From contig NZ_BBQI01000130.1 of the NCBI RefSeq assembly GCF_001652915.1, positions 108,313-172,312 of the forward strand: a stretch of DNA of 64,000 bases. Direction: 5' to 3'. The DNA comes from Cupriavidus sp. D384. GTDB lineage: Bacteria; Pseudomonadota; Gammaproteobacteria; Burkholderiales; Burkholderiaceae. Within the stretch, counting starts at the first letter, position 1; every line of letters starts with the position of its first letter. This document shows positions 37,105-45,476 of the stretch, piece after piece. The notes under the pieces are model-generated. The model made no database searches, was not told the DNA's origin, and was given only the letters and a program-made list of their open reading frames with translations. The position numbers were made by a program, and so were the translations under genes.

Positions 37105-38514
37105 GTGAGCGAAATCTGTTTCATGGACGCCGTATCGATGGCCCGCGCCATCCGTACCCGCGAAGTGTCCGTCAGCGAAGTCATCGAAGCCCATATCGCC
37201 CAGATCGAACGGGTCAACCCGGCGGTAAACGCGATCGTCACGCAGACGTTCGATGTGGCGCGCATCGAGGCCACCGCCGCCGACGTGGCGCTTGCCGCCG
37301 GACATCAGCCGGGCCCGCTGTTCGGCCTGCCCGTGGCGCACAAGGATTCGTACCTGACGGCCGGGGTACGGACGACGCTGGGATCCGAGGCCTATCGCGA
37401 TTTCGTGCCGGCGCACGACAGCGCAGTGGTGGCGCGCCAGAAGGCCGCCGGGGCCATCACGCTGGGCAAGACCAACCTGCCGGAATTCGGCGCCGGGTCG
37501 CACACGTTCAACACGCTGTTTGGCGCGACGCACAATCCGTATCGCCATGGCGTATCGGCCGGCGGCAGCAGCGGCGGCAGTGCGGCCGCGCTGGCTGCAG
37601 GCATGGTGGCGCTGGCGGACGGCTCCGACATGGGCGGTTCGCTGCGCAATCCGGCCAGCTTCTGCAATATCGTCGGCTTGCGACCGTCGATGGGCCGCGT
37701 GCCGATGACGCCATCGGCCTTCGCATTCAATACGCAGACGGTGGGCGGCCCCATGGGTCGCACCGTGTCGGACGTGGCGCTGCTGATGAGCGTCATCGCG
37801 GGCGAAGCCGCCGCAGATCCGCTTTCGGTCAGCGAGAGCGGTGCCCGGTTTGCCGATCTGCCCGAGATGTCATGCAAGGGCCTGCGCGTGGCCGTGAGCC
37901 CCACGCTGGGCGGGCTGCCGTTTGCCCCCGCCGTGCGCCACGCGCTGGACGAAGGCGTGCGCATGTGCGAATCGCTCGGTTGCGTGGTCGACGAAGCCGA
38001 GCCCGACTTCACCGGCGCCGACCATGCCTTCGAAGTCTTCCGCGCGCTGGCGTTTGCCACAAGCTACGGTCCGGTGCGTGCCGAACATGGCGAACGAATC
38101 AAGGAAACAGTACGCTGGAACGTGGACCTGGGCCTGTCCCTGGACGGCGCTGCCGTGGCCGAAGCCGAACGGGCCCGTTCGCGACTGTTCGCGCGCATGC
38201 AGGCACTGCTGGAGCAATACGATTTCCTGATCGCACCGGTGTCGCAGGTGCTACCTTTTCCAGTGGAGACCGAGTATCCGGCCGAGATTGCCGGCGTACC
38301 CATGGAAAGCTACATCGCCTGGATGCGCTCGTGCTACCGGATCACGATCACCGGCCACCCGGCCCTGTCGCTGCCTTGCGCATTCACGGACAGCGGCCTG
38401 CCGGTCGGGCTGCAGATCGTGGGCAAGTATCGCGGCGAGCACAGCCTGCTGGCTTTCGCGCGCATGCTGGAGCGCGCCAATCCGGCCGGCCGGCGGCGCC
38501 CGCCTGGCATGTAG
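37105..38514 (+). CDS. amidase signature family hydrolase
   Basis: About 469 residues from the GTG at 37105, with AGGAG 9 bases upstream; the longer open frame upstream crosses the control region. The Ser-cisSer-Lys triad is visible: the lysine in PVAHKDSYLT, the serine-rich loop GGSSGGSAAALAAGMVALAD, and the nucleophile region GSDMGGSLRNPASF. The family hydrolyses amides or esters such as aryl amides or carbamates. It lies directly before a Bug binding protein gene (79-base gap), suggesting the bound solute or its product is an amide or carboxylate. Substrate unproven. Confidence 0.9.
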   Translation: MSEICFMDAVSMARAIRTREVSVSEVIEAHIAQIERVNPAVNAIVTQTFDVARIEATAADVALAAGHQPGPLFGLPVAHKDSYLTAGVRTTLGSEAYRDFVPAHDSAVVARQKAAGAITLGKTNLPEFGAGSHTFNTLFGATHNPYRHGVSAGGSSGGSAAALAAGMVALADGSDMGGSLRNPASFCNIVGLRPSMGRVPMTPSAFAFNTQTVGGPMGRTVSDVALLMSVIAGEAAADPLSVSESGARFADLPEMSCKGLRVAVSPTLGGLPFAPAVRHALDEGVRMCESLGCVVDEAEPDFTGADHAFEVFRALAFATSYGPVRAEHGERIKETVRWNVDLGLSLDGAAVAEAERARSRLFARMQALLEQYDFLIAPVSQVLPFPVETEYPAEIAGVPMESYIAWMRSCYRITITGHPALSLPCAFTDSGLPVGLQIVGKYRGEHSLLAFARMLERANPAGRRRPPGM

Positions 38515-38593
38515 CGTGCACGGCGCCCCCGGGGCGCCTGCGAGCCGCTTGCCGCATTGCATCCTGTCTTGTTACGTCACCGAAAGGAGAAGC

Positions 38594-39574
38594 ATGGTTG
38601 GAAGATCGATGAACCGCTGGGGCCGGGCCTGCCTGCTCGCCACCGCATGTGTTGCCGCCGCGCCGGCCATTGCCGAGACCTATCCGGACAAGCCGATCAA
38701 GCTGGTGGTGCCATTCACGCCGGGCGGGTCCACCGACGTACTGGGCCGGCTGCTCGCCAAAAAGCTGACCGAAACGCTCAATGCCTCGGTCGTGGTGGAA
38801 AACCGCGCAGGCGCCGGCACCATCGTCGGGGCCGACTACGTCGCCAAGTCGGCGCCCGATGGCTACACCCTGCTGCTGAGCGCGGCCACCACGTTCACGA
38901 TCAATCCGGTCACCTACTCGAAGCTGCCGTACGACTCGCTCAAGAGCTTCGATGCCATCGGCCTGGTTGGCTCGACCGGGCTGGTGTTGCTGGCCAACCC
39001 GGCGGTAAAGGCGAACTCGCTCAAGGAGCTGGTGGCCAGTTCGAAAAATGCCTCGACCCTGACCTATGGTTCGTTCGGCGCGGGCACCACCGCGCACTTT
39101 GCCGGCGAGATGATCAACGCCGCCACCGGCCTGCGCATGCTGCACGTGCCGTACAAAGGCAGTTCGCCAGCCATGACCGACCTGATCGGCAACCAGATTC
39201 CGCTCACCGTCGATACCGTGGTGGCCGCCGCGCCGATGGTCAAGGCCGGCAAGGTAAAGGCGCTGGCGCTGACTTCGGCCACGCGCTCGGCCCTGCTGCC
39301 TGACGTGCCGACCGCGATCGAAAGCGGGTATCCGGACGTCAATCTGTCGACGTGGTTTGCGGTGGTCGGTCCCAAGGGGCTGCCGGCGCCGGTCAGGCAG
39401 AAGCTCGAAGGCGCGCTGGCGACGGTCATGAAAGACCCCGAGATGCGCAAAAGCATGACCGCCAACGGATTCGAGCCCGAATACGGCACCGCCGCGGACT
39501 ACGCGAAACGCGTCAGCACCGAAATCCCGCGACTGAAGAAGATTGCCGACGCCGCCAATATCAAGGCGGATTGA
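38594..39574 (+). CDS. Bug-family periplasmic solute-binding protein
   Basis: About 326 residues from the ATG at 38594 with AAGGAGA 6 bases upstream. The signal peptide (CLLATACVAAAPAIAE) is followed by YPDKPIKLVVPFTPGGSTDV, ENRAGAGTIVGADYVAKSAP and YGSFGAGTTAHFAGEMIN, the Bug-family landmarks. It binds a carboxylate-like solute in the periplasm. It is downstream of the amidase and upstream of a second Bug gene; no TctAB membrane genes accompany it. Confidence 0.92.
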   Translation: MVGRSMNRWGRACLLATACVAAAPAIAETYPDKPIKLVVPFTPGGSTDVLGRLLAKKLTETLNASVVVENRAGAGTIVGADYVAKSAPDGYTLLLSAATTFTINPVTYSKLPYDSLKSFDAIGLVGSTGLVLLANPAVKANSLKELVASSKNASTLTYGSFGAGTTAHFAGEMINAATGLRMLHVPYKGSSPAMTDLIGNQIPLTVDTVVAAAPMVKAGKVKALALTSATRSALLPDVPTAIESGYPDVNLSTWFAVVGPKGLPAPVRQKLEGALATVMKDPEMRKSMTANGFEPEYGTAADYAKRVSTEIPRLKKIADAANIKAD

Positions 39575-39684
39575 TGCAGGCCCGGTGGCATCGCCGCCGG
39601 GCTCTCCTGCTTTGCGCCGCGAAAAGCGGCATCCCCCCGCGGCTTGACAAGTCTCGACCTTTCGGCGCAGCATTAACGGAACAT

Positions 39685-39703
39685 CGTTCTAACTAATAGA
39701 ACG
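39685..39703 (+). promoter_or_regulatory. 19-base inverted repeat upstream of second Bug gene
   Basis: CGTTCTA, five bases, then TAGAACG: a perfect dyad 31 bases before the ATG at 39734. TTGACA occurs 36 bases earlier (39644-39649) and could be a -35 box, although no well-spaced -10 is evident. The form suits a dimeric repressor or activator, for example of the IclR, GntR or TetR type; no such gene is adjacent. Confidence 0.55.
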
Positions 39704-39733
39704 CAAAAAATTCCAGATGCTGCAGGAGACTCC

Positions 39734-40714
39734 ATGACACGCCGCGCCTTCCTGGGTGCCATTGCGCTGGCCGCCGCCAGTGCAATGGTGGCCCCCATCC
39801 ACGCCATTGCCGCCGACGCCTTCCCCTCCAAGCCGATCACGGTGATCGTGCCGTACGCCGTGGGCGGGTCGGCTGACCTGATCACGCGCCTGGTTACCAC
39901 GGGCATGAGCGCCAACGGCACCAGCACGGTGGTGGACAACCGCACCGGCGGAGGCGGCGTGATCGGATGGAGCACGGCAGCGCGCGCCAATCCGGACGGC
40001 TACACGCTGCTGACCATGGAGATGTCCTACGCCATCGCGGCAACATTGCAGCCCAAGCTGCTGCCGTTCGATCCGAAGACCGCATTCCGCCATATCTCGG
40101 TGGTGGCGTCGGTGCCGCACGTGCTGGTGGTCAATCCCGGCGTGCCCGCGAAGACGGTGCAGGAGTTCGTTGCACTGGCCAAGGCCAACCCAGGCAAGTA
40201 CTACTATGGTTCGGGCGGCAACGGCACCAATACCCACCTGGGTGGGGCGCTGTTCAACAGCGTGGCCGGCATCAACCTGGTACACGTGCCCTATCGTGGC
40301 GCCGGTGCTGCGCTGCAGGACGTGATGGGCGGCCAGATCCAGGCGCTGATCACGTCGCTGCCGACGGCGCTGCAGTACATCAAGAGCGGCAAGCTGCGCG
40401 CGCTGATGCTGGCCAACGATGTGCGCTCGCCCGTGTTGCCTGACGTGCCGGCCGCGCCGGAAGTGGGGATGCCCAGGATGGTGATGAAGTACTGGGTGGC
40501 GTTCTCGGCCCCGGCCGGCACGCCGCAGCCGGTGATCGACCGTCTGAACAAGGACATCGTGGCGGCCGTCAACACGCCCGAGGTCAGGAAGCAGTTGCAA
40601 TCGCAAGGCCTGGACCCCGAAGGCACCACGCCCGCGCAGGCGACCAAACTGGTCGACGACGAGATCAAGCGCTGGGCCGCGGTGATCAAGGCCGCCAACA
40701 TCAAGGCAGACTGA
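39734..40714 (+). CDS. Bug-family periplasmic solute-binding protein
   Basis: A 326-residue Bug protein. The signal peptide (GAIALAAASAMVAPIHAIAA) leads to FPSKPITVIVPYAVGGSADL, DNRTGGGGVIGWSTAARANP and YGSGGNGTNTHLGGALFN. It is clearly diverged from the preceding Bug protein, so this is not a recent duplication. A perfect dyad lies just upstream, and the SMP-30 gene follows after 7 bases, so the two are co-transcribed and probably act on the same or related compounds. Confidence 0.92.
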   Translation: MTRRAFLGAIALAAASAMVAPIHAIAADAFPSKPITVIVPYAVGGSADLITRLVTTGMSANGTSTVVDNRTGGGGVIGWSTAARANPDGYTLLTMEMSYAIAATLQPKLLPFDPKTAFRHISVVASVPHVLVVNPGVPAKTVQEFVALAKANPGKYYYGSGGNGTNTHLGGALFNSVAGINLVHVPYRGAGAALQDVMGGQIQALITSLPTALQYIKSGKLRALMLANDVRSPVLPDVPAAPEVGMPRMVMKYWVAFSAPAGTPQPVIDRLNKDIVAAVNTPEVRKQLQSQGLDPEGTTPAQATKLVDDEIKRWAAVIKAANIKAD

Positions 40715-40721
40715 CATCGCC

Positions 40722-41651
40722 ATGTGGAACATCAACTTCACGGCCCCACAGATCATTGAAGCGCGCGTGCTGACGCGCATGCCCGACCCGCTGCGGCTGC
40801 CCCAGCGCAGCGCCTGGGCCGACGCGAACAAGCCCGGACAGATCGCCGACAGCTTCCTGGAAGGCCCGACCTTCGACCGGCAGGGCAACCTGTACCTGAC
40901 CGACATTCCGCACGGCCGGCTGTTCCGCATCACGCCCGACCTGCAGTGGCATTTCGTCGGCGATACCGCAGGCTGGCCCAACGGCATCGCGCTGCACAGC
41001 GACGGCAGCCTGTGGATTGCCGACTATCGCCGCGGCATCCTGCGGATGACCCCGGGCCGTGGCGATGTCGAAGTGGTGCTCGGCCATCGCAATTCGGAAA
41101 GCTTCAAGGGCGTCAACGACCTGACATTCGACGCGCAGGGCAACCTGTATTTCACCGATCAGGGCCAGACCGGCCTGCACGATCCGTCCGGCCGCGTCTA
41201 CCGGCTGCGCCCATCCGGCCAGCTCGACCTGCTGCTGTCCAACGTGCCCAGCCCCAACGGCATCGTCCTCGACCCATCGGGCCGCTTCCTGTTCGTGGCT
41301 GCCACGCGCGGCAACGCGGTCTGGCGCATGCCGCTGCTGCCCGATGGATCGGTATCGAAAGCGGGCGCCTTCCAGACCTTCTTCGGCACCAGCGGCCCCG
41401 ACGGCCTGGCGATGGACGCCGACGGCCGGCTGATAGTGGCCCACGCCAGCCTGGGCGGCGCATTCGTCATCGACGCGCACGGCTGGTGTACGCATTTCGT
41501 GCGCAGCCCGATGGGCGGCACGGTGACCAACGTGGCGTTCCGGCCCGGCACCAACCGGCTGGTGATGACCGAATCGGCCAGCGGCACCTTGCTGGAAGCG
41601 GAGTTGCCGGGCGTGGGGGCGGTGTTGTTCGGGAATGGCGCGAAGGATTGA
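40722..41651 (+). CDS. SMP-30/gluconolactonase family hydrolase
   Basis: A 309-residue six-bladed propeller enzyme. The characteristic metal-site segments are EGPTFDRQGNLYLTDIPHGR, WPNGIALHSDGSLWIADYRR, and GVNDLTFDAQGNLYFTDQGQ with SPNGIVLDPSGRFLFVAATR; the last supplies the conserved asparagine. The family hydrolyses lactones of sugar or organic acids in the cytosol or periplasm; no signal peptide is seen. It lies 7 bases after a Bug gene, suggesting uptake-linked lactone hydrolysis. Substrate unknown. Confidence 0.88.
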   Translation: MWNINFTAPQIIEARVLTRMPDPLRLPQRSAWADANKPGQIADSFLEGPTFDRQGNLYLTDIPHGRLFRITPDLQWHFVGDTAGWPNGIALHSDGSLWIADYRRGILRMTPGRGDVEVVLGHRNSESFKGVNDLTFDAQGNLYFTDQGQTGLHDPSGRVYRLRPSGQLDLLLSNVPSPNGIVLDPSGRFLFVAATRGNAVWRMPLLPDGSVSKAGAFQTFFGTSGPDGLAMDADGRLIVAHASLGGAFVIDAHGWCTHFVRSPMGGTVTNVAFRPGTNRLVMTESASGTLLEAELPGVGAVLFGNGAKD

Positions 41652-41770
41652 ACCCAGCCGCGCGGCGGGCTGCCGGCCCTGTCATCCAGCGGCCCCGCCA
41701 ATGCACTATCTTTGGAAGGCCCTGCCCAACCCATCGGACGCCACAAAAGCGGACGAAAGGAGTCTTCCAG

Positions 41771-42124
41771 ATGGCATATATCGACGGATTCTTGCTGGCG
41801 GTGCCCAACGCCAACCGTGCCACCTACCGTCAGGTGGCGCAAAAGGCCTCGGCGGTCTTCAAGGAGCACGGCGCGCTGAAGGTGGTGGAGTGCTGGGGCG
41901 ACGACGTGCCCGAAGGCAAGGTCACCTCGTTCACGATGGCCGTGCAGCGCAAGGACGACGAGAGCGTGGTGTTCTCGTGGATCTGGTGGCCGTCCAAGGA
42001 AAAGCGCGACGCCGGCATGGCGGCGGCGATGCAGGACCCACGCCTCAAGGAAGGCATGGACCCGATGCCATTCGATGGCCAGCGGATGATCTACGGTGGT
42101 TTCGAAGTGATCGTGGACGCCTAG
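41771..42124 (+). CDS. DUF1428 family protein (YbaA-like)
   Basis: A 117-residue protein, from MAYIDGFLLAVPNANRATYR to FEVIVDA, with GALKVVECWGDDVPEGKVT and FSWIWWPSKEKRDAGM, all matching the DUF1428 family (dimeric alpha-beta barrel fold). AAGGAG lies about 10 bases before the ATG at 41771. The function of the family is unknown. It is 119 bases after the SMP-30 gene and converges with the rubredoxin-like gene. Confidence 0.88.
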   Translation: MAYIDGFLLAVPNANRATYRQVAQKASAVFKEHGALKVVECWGDDVPEGKVTSFTMAVQRKDDESVVFSWIWWPSKEKRDAGMAAAMQDPRLKEGMDPMPFDGQRMIYGGFEVIVDA

Positions 42125-42146
42125 CCGAGGAAGGAGCCGGAACGGC

Positions 42147-42569
42147 TCAGAACTCCACCATCGCGAAATCTTCCTTGCCCACATCGCATTCCGGGCAACG
42201 CCAGTCGTCCGGAATGTCTTCCCAGCGCGTGCCGGGCGCGATGCCATCTTCGGGCAACCCGGCCGCCTCGTCGTAGACCCAGCCGCAGATAATGCACACC
42301 CATTGCTTGAACTCGGCCTCGGCTGCGGCCGGCGCCGGCTGCCCGCCCGGCACGGGCGCGGCCTCGGGTGCCGGCACGGCGGGCCCTTCGAGGCTGAACA
42401 CCAGCGGCGCGGCCGTGCCTTCGGTGGCCTGGGCCAGATGCGTCTGCAGGCGTTCAAGCAGTGCCTGCGCCTCGTCGATCGACAGGTCCACCCAATACGG
42501 GTCGCCGGCGGCGTCGTTCAGGCGTTGCGGGGGAAACTGGATTTCGACGGAAGTGCCTTTCGTGTACAT
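42147..42569 (-). CDS. rubredoxin-like protein with N-terminal extension
   Basis: About 140 residues from the ATG at 42569; the frame is open to 42644 but only with a TTG and no better ribosome site. The C-terminal 50 residues are a complete rubredoxin: CIICGWVYDEAAGLPEDGI and CPECDVGKEDF supply the four iron ligands. The first about 55 residues form a separate small domain (PYWVDLSIDEAQALLERLQ), joined by a proline/alanine linker (about 60-85). Ordinary rubredoxins are about 54 residues, so the extension is notable. It lies 99 bases downstream of gallate dioxygenase on the same strand, with a terminator-like hairpin between. Single-electron transfer is the family role; the partner is unknown. 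Confidence 0.87.
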   Translation of the reverse strand: MYTKGTSVEIQFPPQRLNDAAGDPYWVDLSIDEAQALLERLQTHLAQATEGTAAPLVFSLEGPAVPAPEAAPVPGGQPAPAAAEAEFKQWVCIICGWVYDEAAGLPEDGIAPGTRWEDIPDDWRCPECDVGKEDFAMVEF

Positions 42570-42611
42570 GCGGGGGCTGTTAAAAACGTTGTGACTTGAG
42601 GAAAGCAAACA

Positions 42612-42627
42612 GGCCCCAGATGGGGCC
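42612..42627 (-). terminator. terminator-like hairpin between gallate dioxygenase and rubredoxin genes
   Basis: GGCCCC and GGGGCC (42612-42617, 42622-42627) form a perfect stem with a 4-base loop. On the minus strand it is followed by TGTTTGCTTTC, a weak T-rich tract. It may end or reduce transcription from the gallate gene. Confidence 0.5.
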
Positions 42628-42668
42628 CGTCCGCAGAACTTCAAGTCTTCCGGATGCCGCGGAGAGCC

Positions 42669-43967
42669 TTACGGCTTGCCGCCCGCCCACTGCGCGCTGC
42701 TTCCCGCGCTGCCGGCCACCGAATACAGCGCGCCAGGCGCATTGCGCGTCTTCTGGAAGTCTTCCAGCGACTGCCCGCGCATGGCCGCATAGATGTGCAG
42801 GTTCGACACCCCGCTGACCGCGCCCAGCTTTTCCAGCAGGAAGAAGATCACGCCGTAGTGGATCATGCCGCGCCAGTCGCGCCGCGTGATCAGGTCGCGC
42901 TCTTCGTCAGTCAGGCCGGCCGCGTCGTAGGTGGACACCGGATCGCTGCGGAAGCGCTCGCGGAATGCCGGGTCGATCAGCTGGTGCAGGTAGCTGTTGA
43001 TGCGATACGCGCGCACGCTGCGTTCCAGCGTGAACGGGTACGTTCCTTCGAGTGCATCGATGCCCTTGAGCTGATGGCCGATAAGCTCGCGCTGCTGCGC
43101 CGACCGCGCGGCCACGACGCCGGCATCCTCGGTGGCCGCGTTCTCGTACACCGCCACGGCAATGCCGGTCATCGACGGCAGGTAATAGTCGCGATGCAGG
43201 CAGCGCACGTCGCCCATCGCGCCACGCATCACCATCCACATCACCACCTCGGCGCTCTCGAAACCACCACGCCTTGCGAATTCGGCGTGCGTGATATCCA
43301 GCAGCTTCTGGGGCTCGCGCTCGAACAGGTCCAGAAACTCGTGGTCCCATTCGGTGTTGTTGAAGCCGGCACGCTCGCCATGCACCTGGTGCGAAAGCCC
43401 GCCGGTGGCGACGATCGCCACCTTGAGATCCTCGGGATAGCTCTCCACGGCGCGGCGAATCGCCTGGCCAAGCTTGAAGCAGCGGCGCGCGGACGGTGCC
43501 GGGAACTGCAGCACGCCCACCTGCAGCGGCAGGATCTTCACCGGCCATGCGCCGTCGTGCGGCAGCATCACCGACATCGGCGAGAAGCAGCCGTGATCGA
43601 GCGGCTTGTCCTGGAAGAACGACATGTCGAATTCGTCGGCCACCAGCGATGCGCCGACGTGCCGGGCCAGTTCGACGTGCCCGTATGCCGGCGGCAGGTT
43701 GCGCGGGCCACCGCCCTCGTCGGCGGCATGGTACTTCTCGCCGATGCCCAGCGCAAAGGCCGAATAGTGATCGAAGAAGAAAGACGTGACGTGATCGTTG
43801 TAGATCACCAGCAGCACGTCGGGCTTCTTTTGCTGCAGCCACTCGCTCACCGGCGCATACGCCGCGAAAATCGGGGCCCATGCGGGGTCCTGCTGCTTGC
43901 CCGCATCCAGCGCAAAGCCGATGGTGGGCGTATGGGATGAGGCGATTGCGCCGATGATGGTGGCCAT
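42669..43967 (-). CDS. galA: gallate dioxygenase, fused LigB-LigA type
   Basis: A 432-residue type II extradiol dioxygenase. The LigB-like half has the iron ligands His12 (SHTPTIGF), His59 (YNDHVTSFFFDHYSA) and a glutamate near 240 (ESAEVVMWMVMRG), with the catalytic histidine in GLSHQVHG. A LigA-like domain is fused at the C-terminus (about 300-420), as in gallate dioxygenase, and unlike protocatechuate 4,5-dioxygenase, whose two domains are separate. It opens gallate to 4-oxalomesaconate. The transporter gene lies 11 bases upstream, and the tautomerase and hydratase genes for the next steps are in the divergent operon. Confidence 0.88.
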   Translation of the reverse strand: MATIIGAIASSHTPTIGFALDAGKQQDPAWAPIFAAYAPVSEWLQQKKPDVLLVIYNDHVTSFFFDHYSAFALGIGEKYHAADEGGGPRNLPPAYGHVELARHVGASLVADEFDMSFFQDKPLDHGCFSPMSVMLPHDGAWPVKILPLQVGVLQFPAPSARRCFKLGQAIRRAVESYPEDLKVAIVATGGLSHQVHGERAGFNNTEWDHEFLDLFEREPQKLLDITHAEFARRGGFESAEVVMWMVMRGAMGDVRCLHRDYYLPSMTGIAVAVYENAATEDAGVVAARSAQQRELIGHQLKGIDALEGTYPFTLERSVRAYRINSYLHQLIDPAFRERFRSDPVSTYDAAGLTDEERDLITRRDWRGMIHYGVIFFLLEKLGAVSGVSNLHIYAAMRGQSLEDFQKTRNAPGALYSVAGSAGSSAQWAGGKP

Positions 43968-43978
43968 AAGTCAGTACG

Positions 43979-45307
43979 TCAGGCTGTGACCGCGCGAGGC
44001 TGTGCCCGCTTGGTCGAAACAATGGAAATCGCGGCGATGGTGGCGGGGATGGCCAGGATGGCAATCACCGCGCTGAAGCTCCAGCCCATCGACAGCAGCA
44101 CACCACCGGCCATCGAGCCCGTGATACTGCCAAAGCGGCCGATGCCGAGCATCCAGCTGACACCGGTGGCACGCACGAGCGTGGGGTAGCACTGCGGTGC
44201 GAACGCGTTGAGGCCGGTCTGCGCGCCGCTCATGCAGAATCCCGCCAGCAGCACATAGGCCGCGAACATCGACGACATCACGCTGCCCGAAGCCAGCAGC
44301 AGGATGAATACCGCGCCCGTCACATACGCCACGCCAATCACGCGATGCGGCGCAAAACGGTCCATGCAGTATCCCACCACCAGCGCCCCGACGGTGCCGC
44401 CCAGCTGGAACAGCGCGGTCAAGTTGGCGGCACGTTCGATCGGCAGGCCCGCGTCCTTGATCAGCGTGGGCAGCCAGCCGCTGAGCAGGTAGATCACCAG
44501 CAGGCCCATGAAATAGGTCACCCACAGCGCCAGCGTCATGCCACGGTAGCCCGTCGACAGCAGCGTACGTACCGGCTGCTTGCCCGGCACGGCGGGTTCA
44601 CTGATCGTGAAGGTCGTGCCTTCGGCGATCTCGCTGCCCACCACACGCCGCAGCGTACGTGCGATGCGTTCGGGCGATGCATTGCGTGCCACCAGGAAGC
44701 GCGCCGACTCGGGAACCAGCAGGATGTACACCGGCAGGCAAACCAGCGGAATCGCACCCCCAACGATCAGCACCGCGCGCCAGCCATGCTCCGGCAGGAT
44801 CGCGGCGGCACCGAAGCCGACCAGCGCCGAGCCCAGGTTGAAGCCGGTGAACATCGTGGCAAGCAGCATGCTGCGCGAACGCTCGGGCACGTACTCGGAC
44901 AGCAGCGTGGTGGTACTCGGCATCGCCGCACCCAGCCCCAGGCCGGTCAGGAAGCGCAGCAGCGACAGTTGCGTGGTGTTCTCCGCGAACGCGCACAGCA
45001 GGTTGAACACGCCGAACAGGAAGACCGATCCGATCAGCAGCTTCTTGCGGCCGAAGCGGTCGGACATCGGGCCCACCAGCAGTGCGCCGATAGCCAGGCC
45101 AATCGGCGCCGCACTCATCACCACGCCGAACGCTGCCTTCGAAATGCCCCACTCCTTGGTGATGCCCGGAGCCAGGAACCCCATGATCGCGACGTCGATG
45201 CCGTCGGTCGCCACGATCATGAAACACAGCGCCAGCAGCAGCCACTGGTAGCCGGACATCTTTCGTTCGTTGATATGAGCCCGGATATCGAGCCGTTGGG
45301 TGGTCAT
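43979..45307 (-). CDS. galT: MFS aromatic-acid:H+ symporter, probable gallate transporter
   Basis: A 442-residue, 12-helix major facilitator. The AAHS-family landmark DGIDVAIMGFLAPGITKEWG is present near the N-terminus, and MSDRFGRKKLLIGS carries the loop 2-3 motif. The charged loop in the middle and the C-terminal RVIGVAYVTGAVFILLL region fit the family (PcaK, GalT). It would take up gallate or a related hydroxybenzoate with protons across the inner membrane. It is followed 11 bases later by gallate dioxygenase, which makes gallate the most likely substrate. Confidence 0.85.
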   Translation of the reverse strand: MTTQRLDIRAHINERKMSGYQWLLLALCFMIVATDGIDVAIMGFLAPGITKEWGISKAAFGVVMSAAPIGLAIGALLVGPMSDRFGRKKLLIGSVFLFGVFNLLCAFAENTTQLSLLRFLTGLGLGAAMPSTTTLLSEYVPERSRSMLLATMFTGFNLGSALVGFGAAAILPEHGWRAVLIVGGAIPLVCLPVYILLVPESARFLVARNASPERIARTLRRVVGSEIAEGTTFTISEPAVPGKQPVRTLLSTGYRGMTLALWVTYFMGLLVIYLLSGWLPTLIKDAGLPIERAANLTALFQLGGTVGALVVGYCMDRFAPHRVIGVAYVTGAVFILLLASGSVMSSMFAAYVLLAGFCMSGAQTGLNAFAPQCYPTLVRATGVSWMLGIGRFGSITGSMAGGVLLSMGWSFSAVIAILAIPATIAAISIVSTKRAQPRAVTA

Positions 45308-45476
45308 GTGCCGTCTCCTGGCATGGTTCCGCCGTGCAGGCCGCAGCGGAATCTTGTTATCAATAAGCTAATCGCCGCATCGGCGGCTCGCCGTGCACCC
45401 CCTTGTGTACGGCAACGGCAGTCTACGTTCGGGCAGCGCCTGCAGTATTGCTTTGTAGGGCGGCCCGCGTTGCCTT

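Noticed and set aside
39611..39645. GCCGC-GAAAA-GCGGC hairpin after the first Bug gene as a terminator.
   Set aside because: The stem is only five pairs and no T-tract follows, so it was not listed as a terminator.
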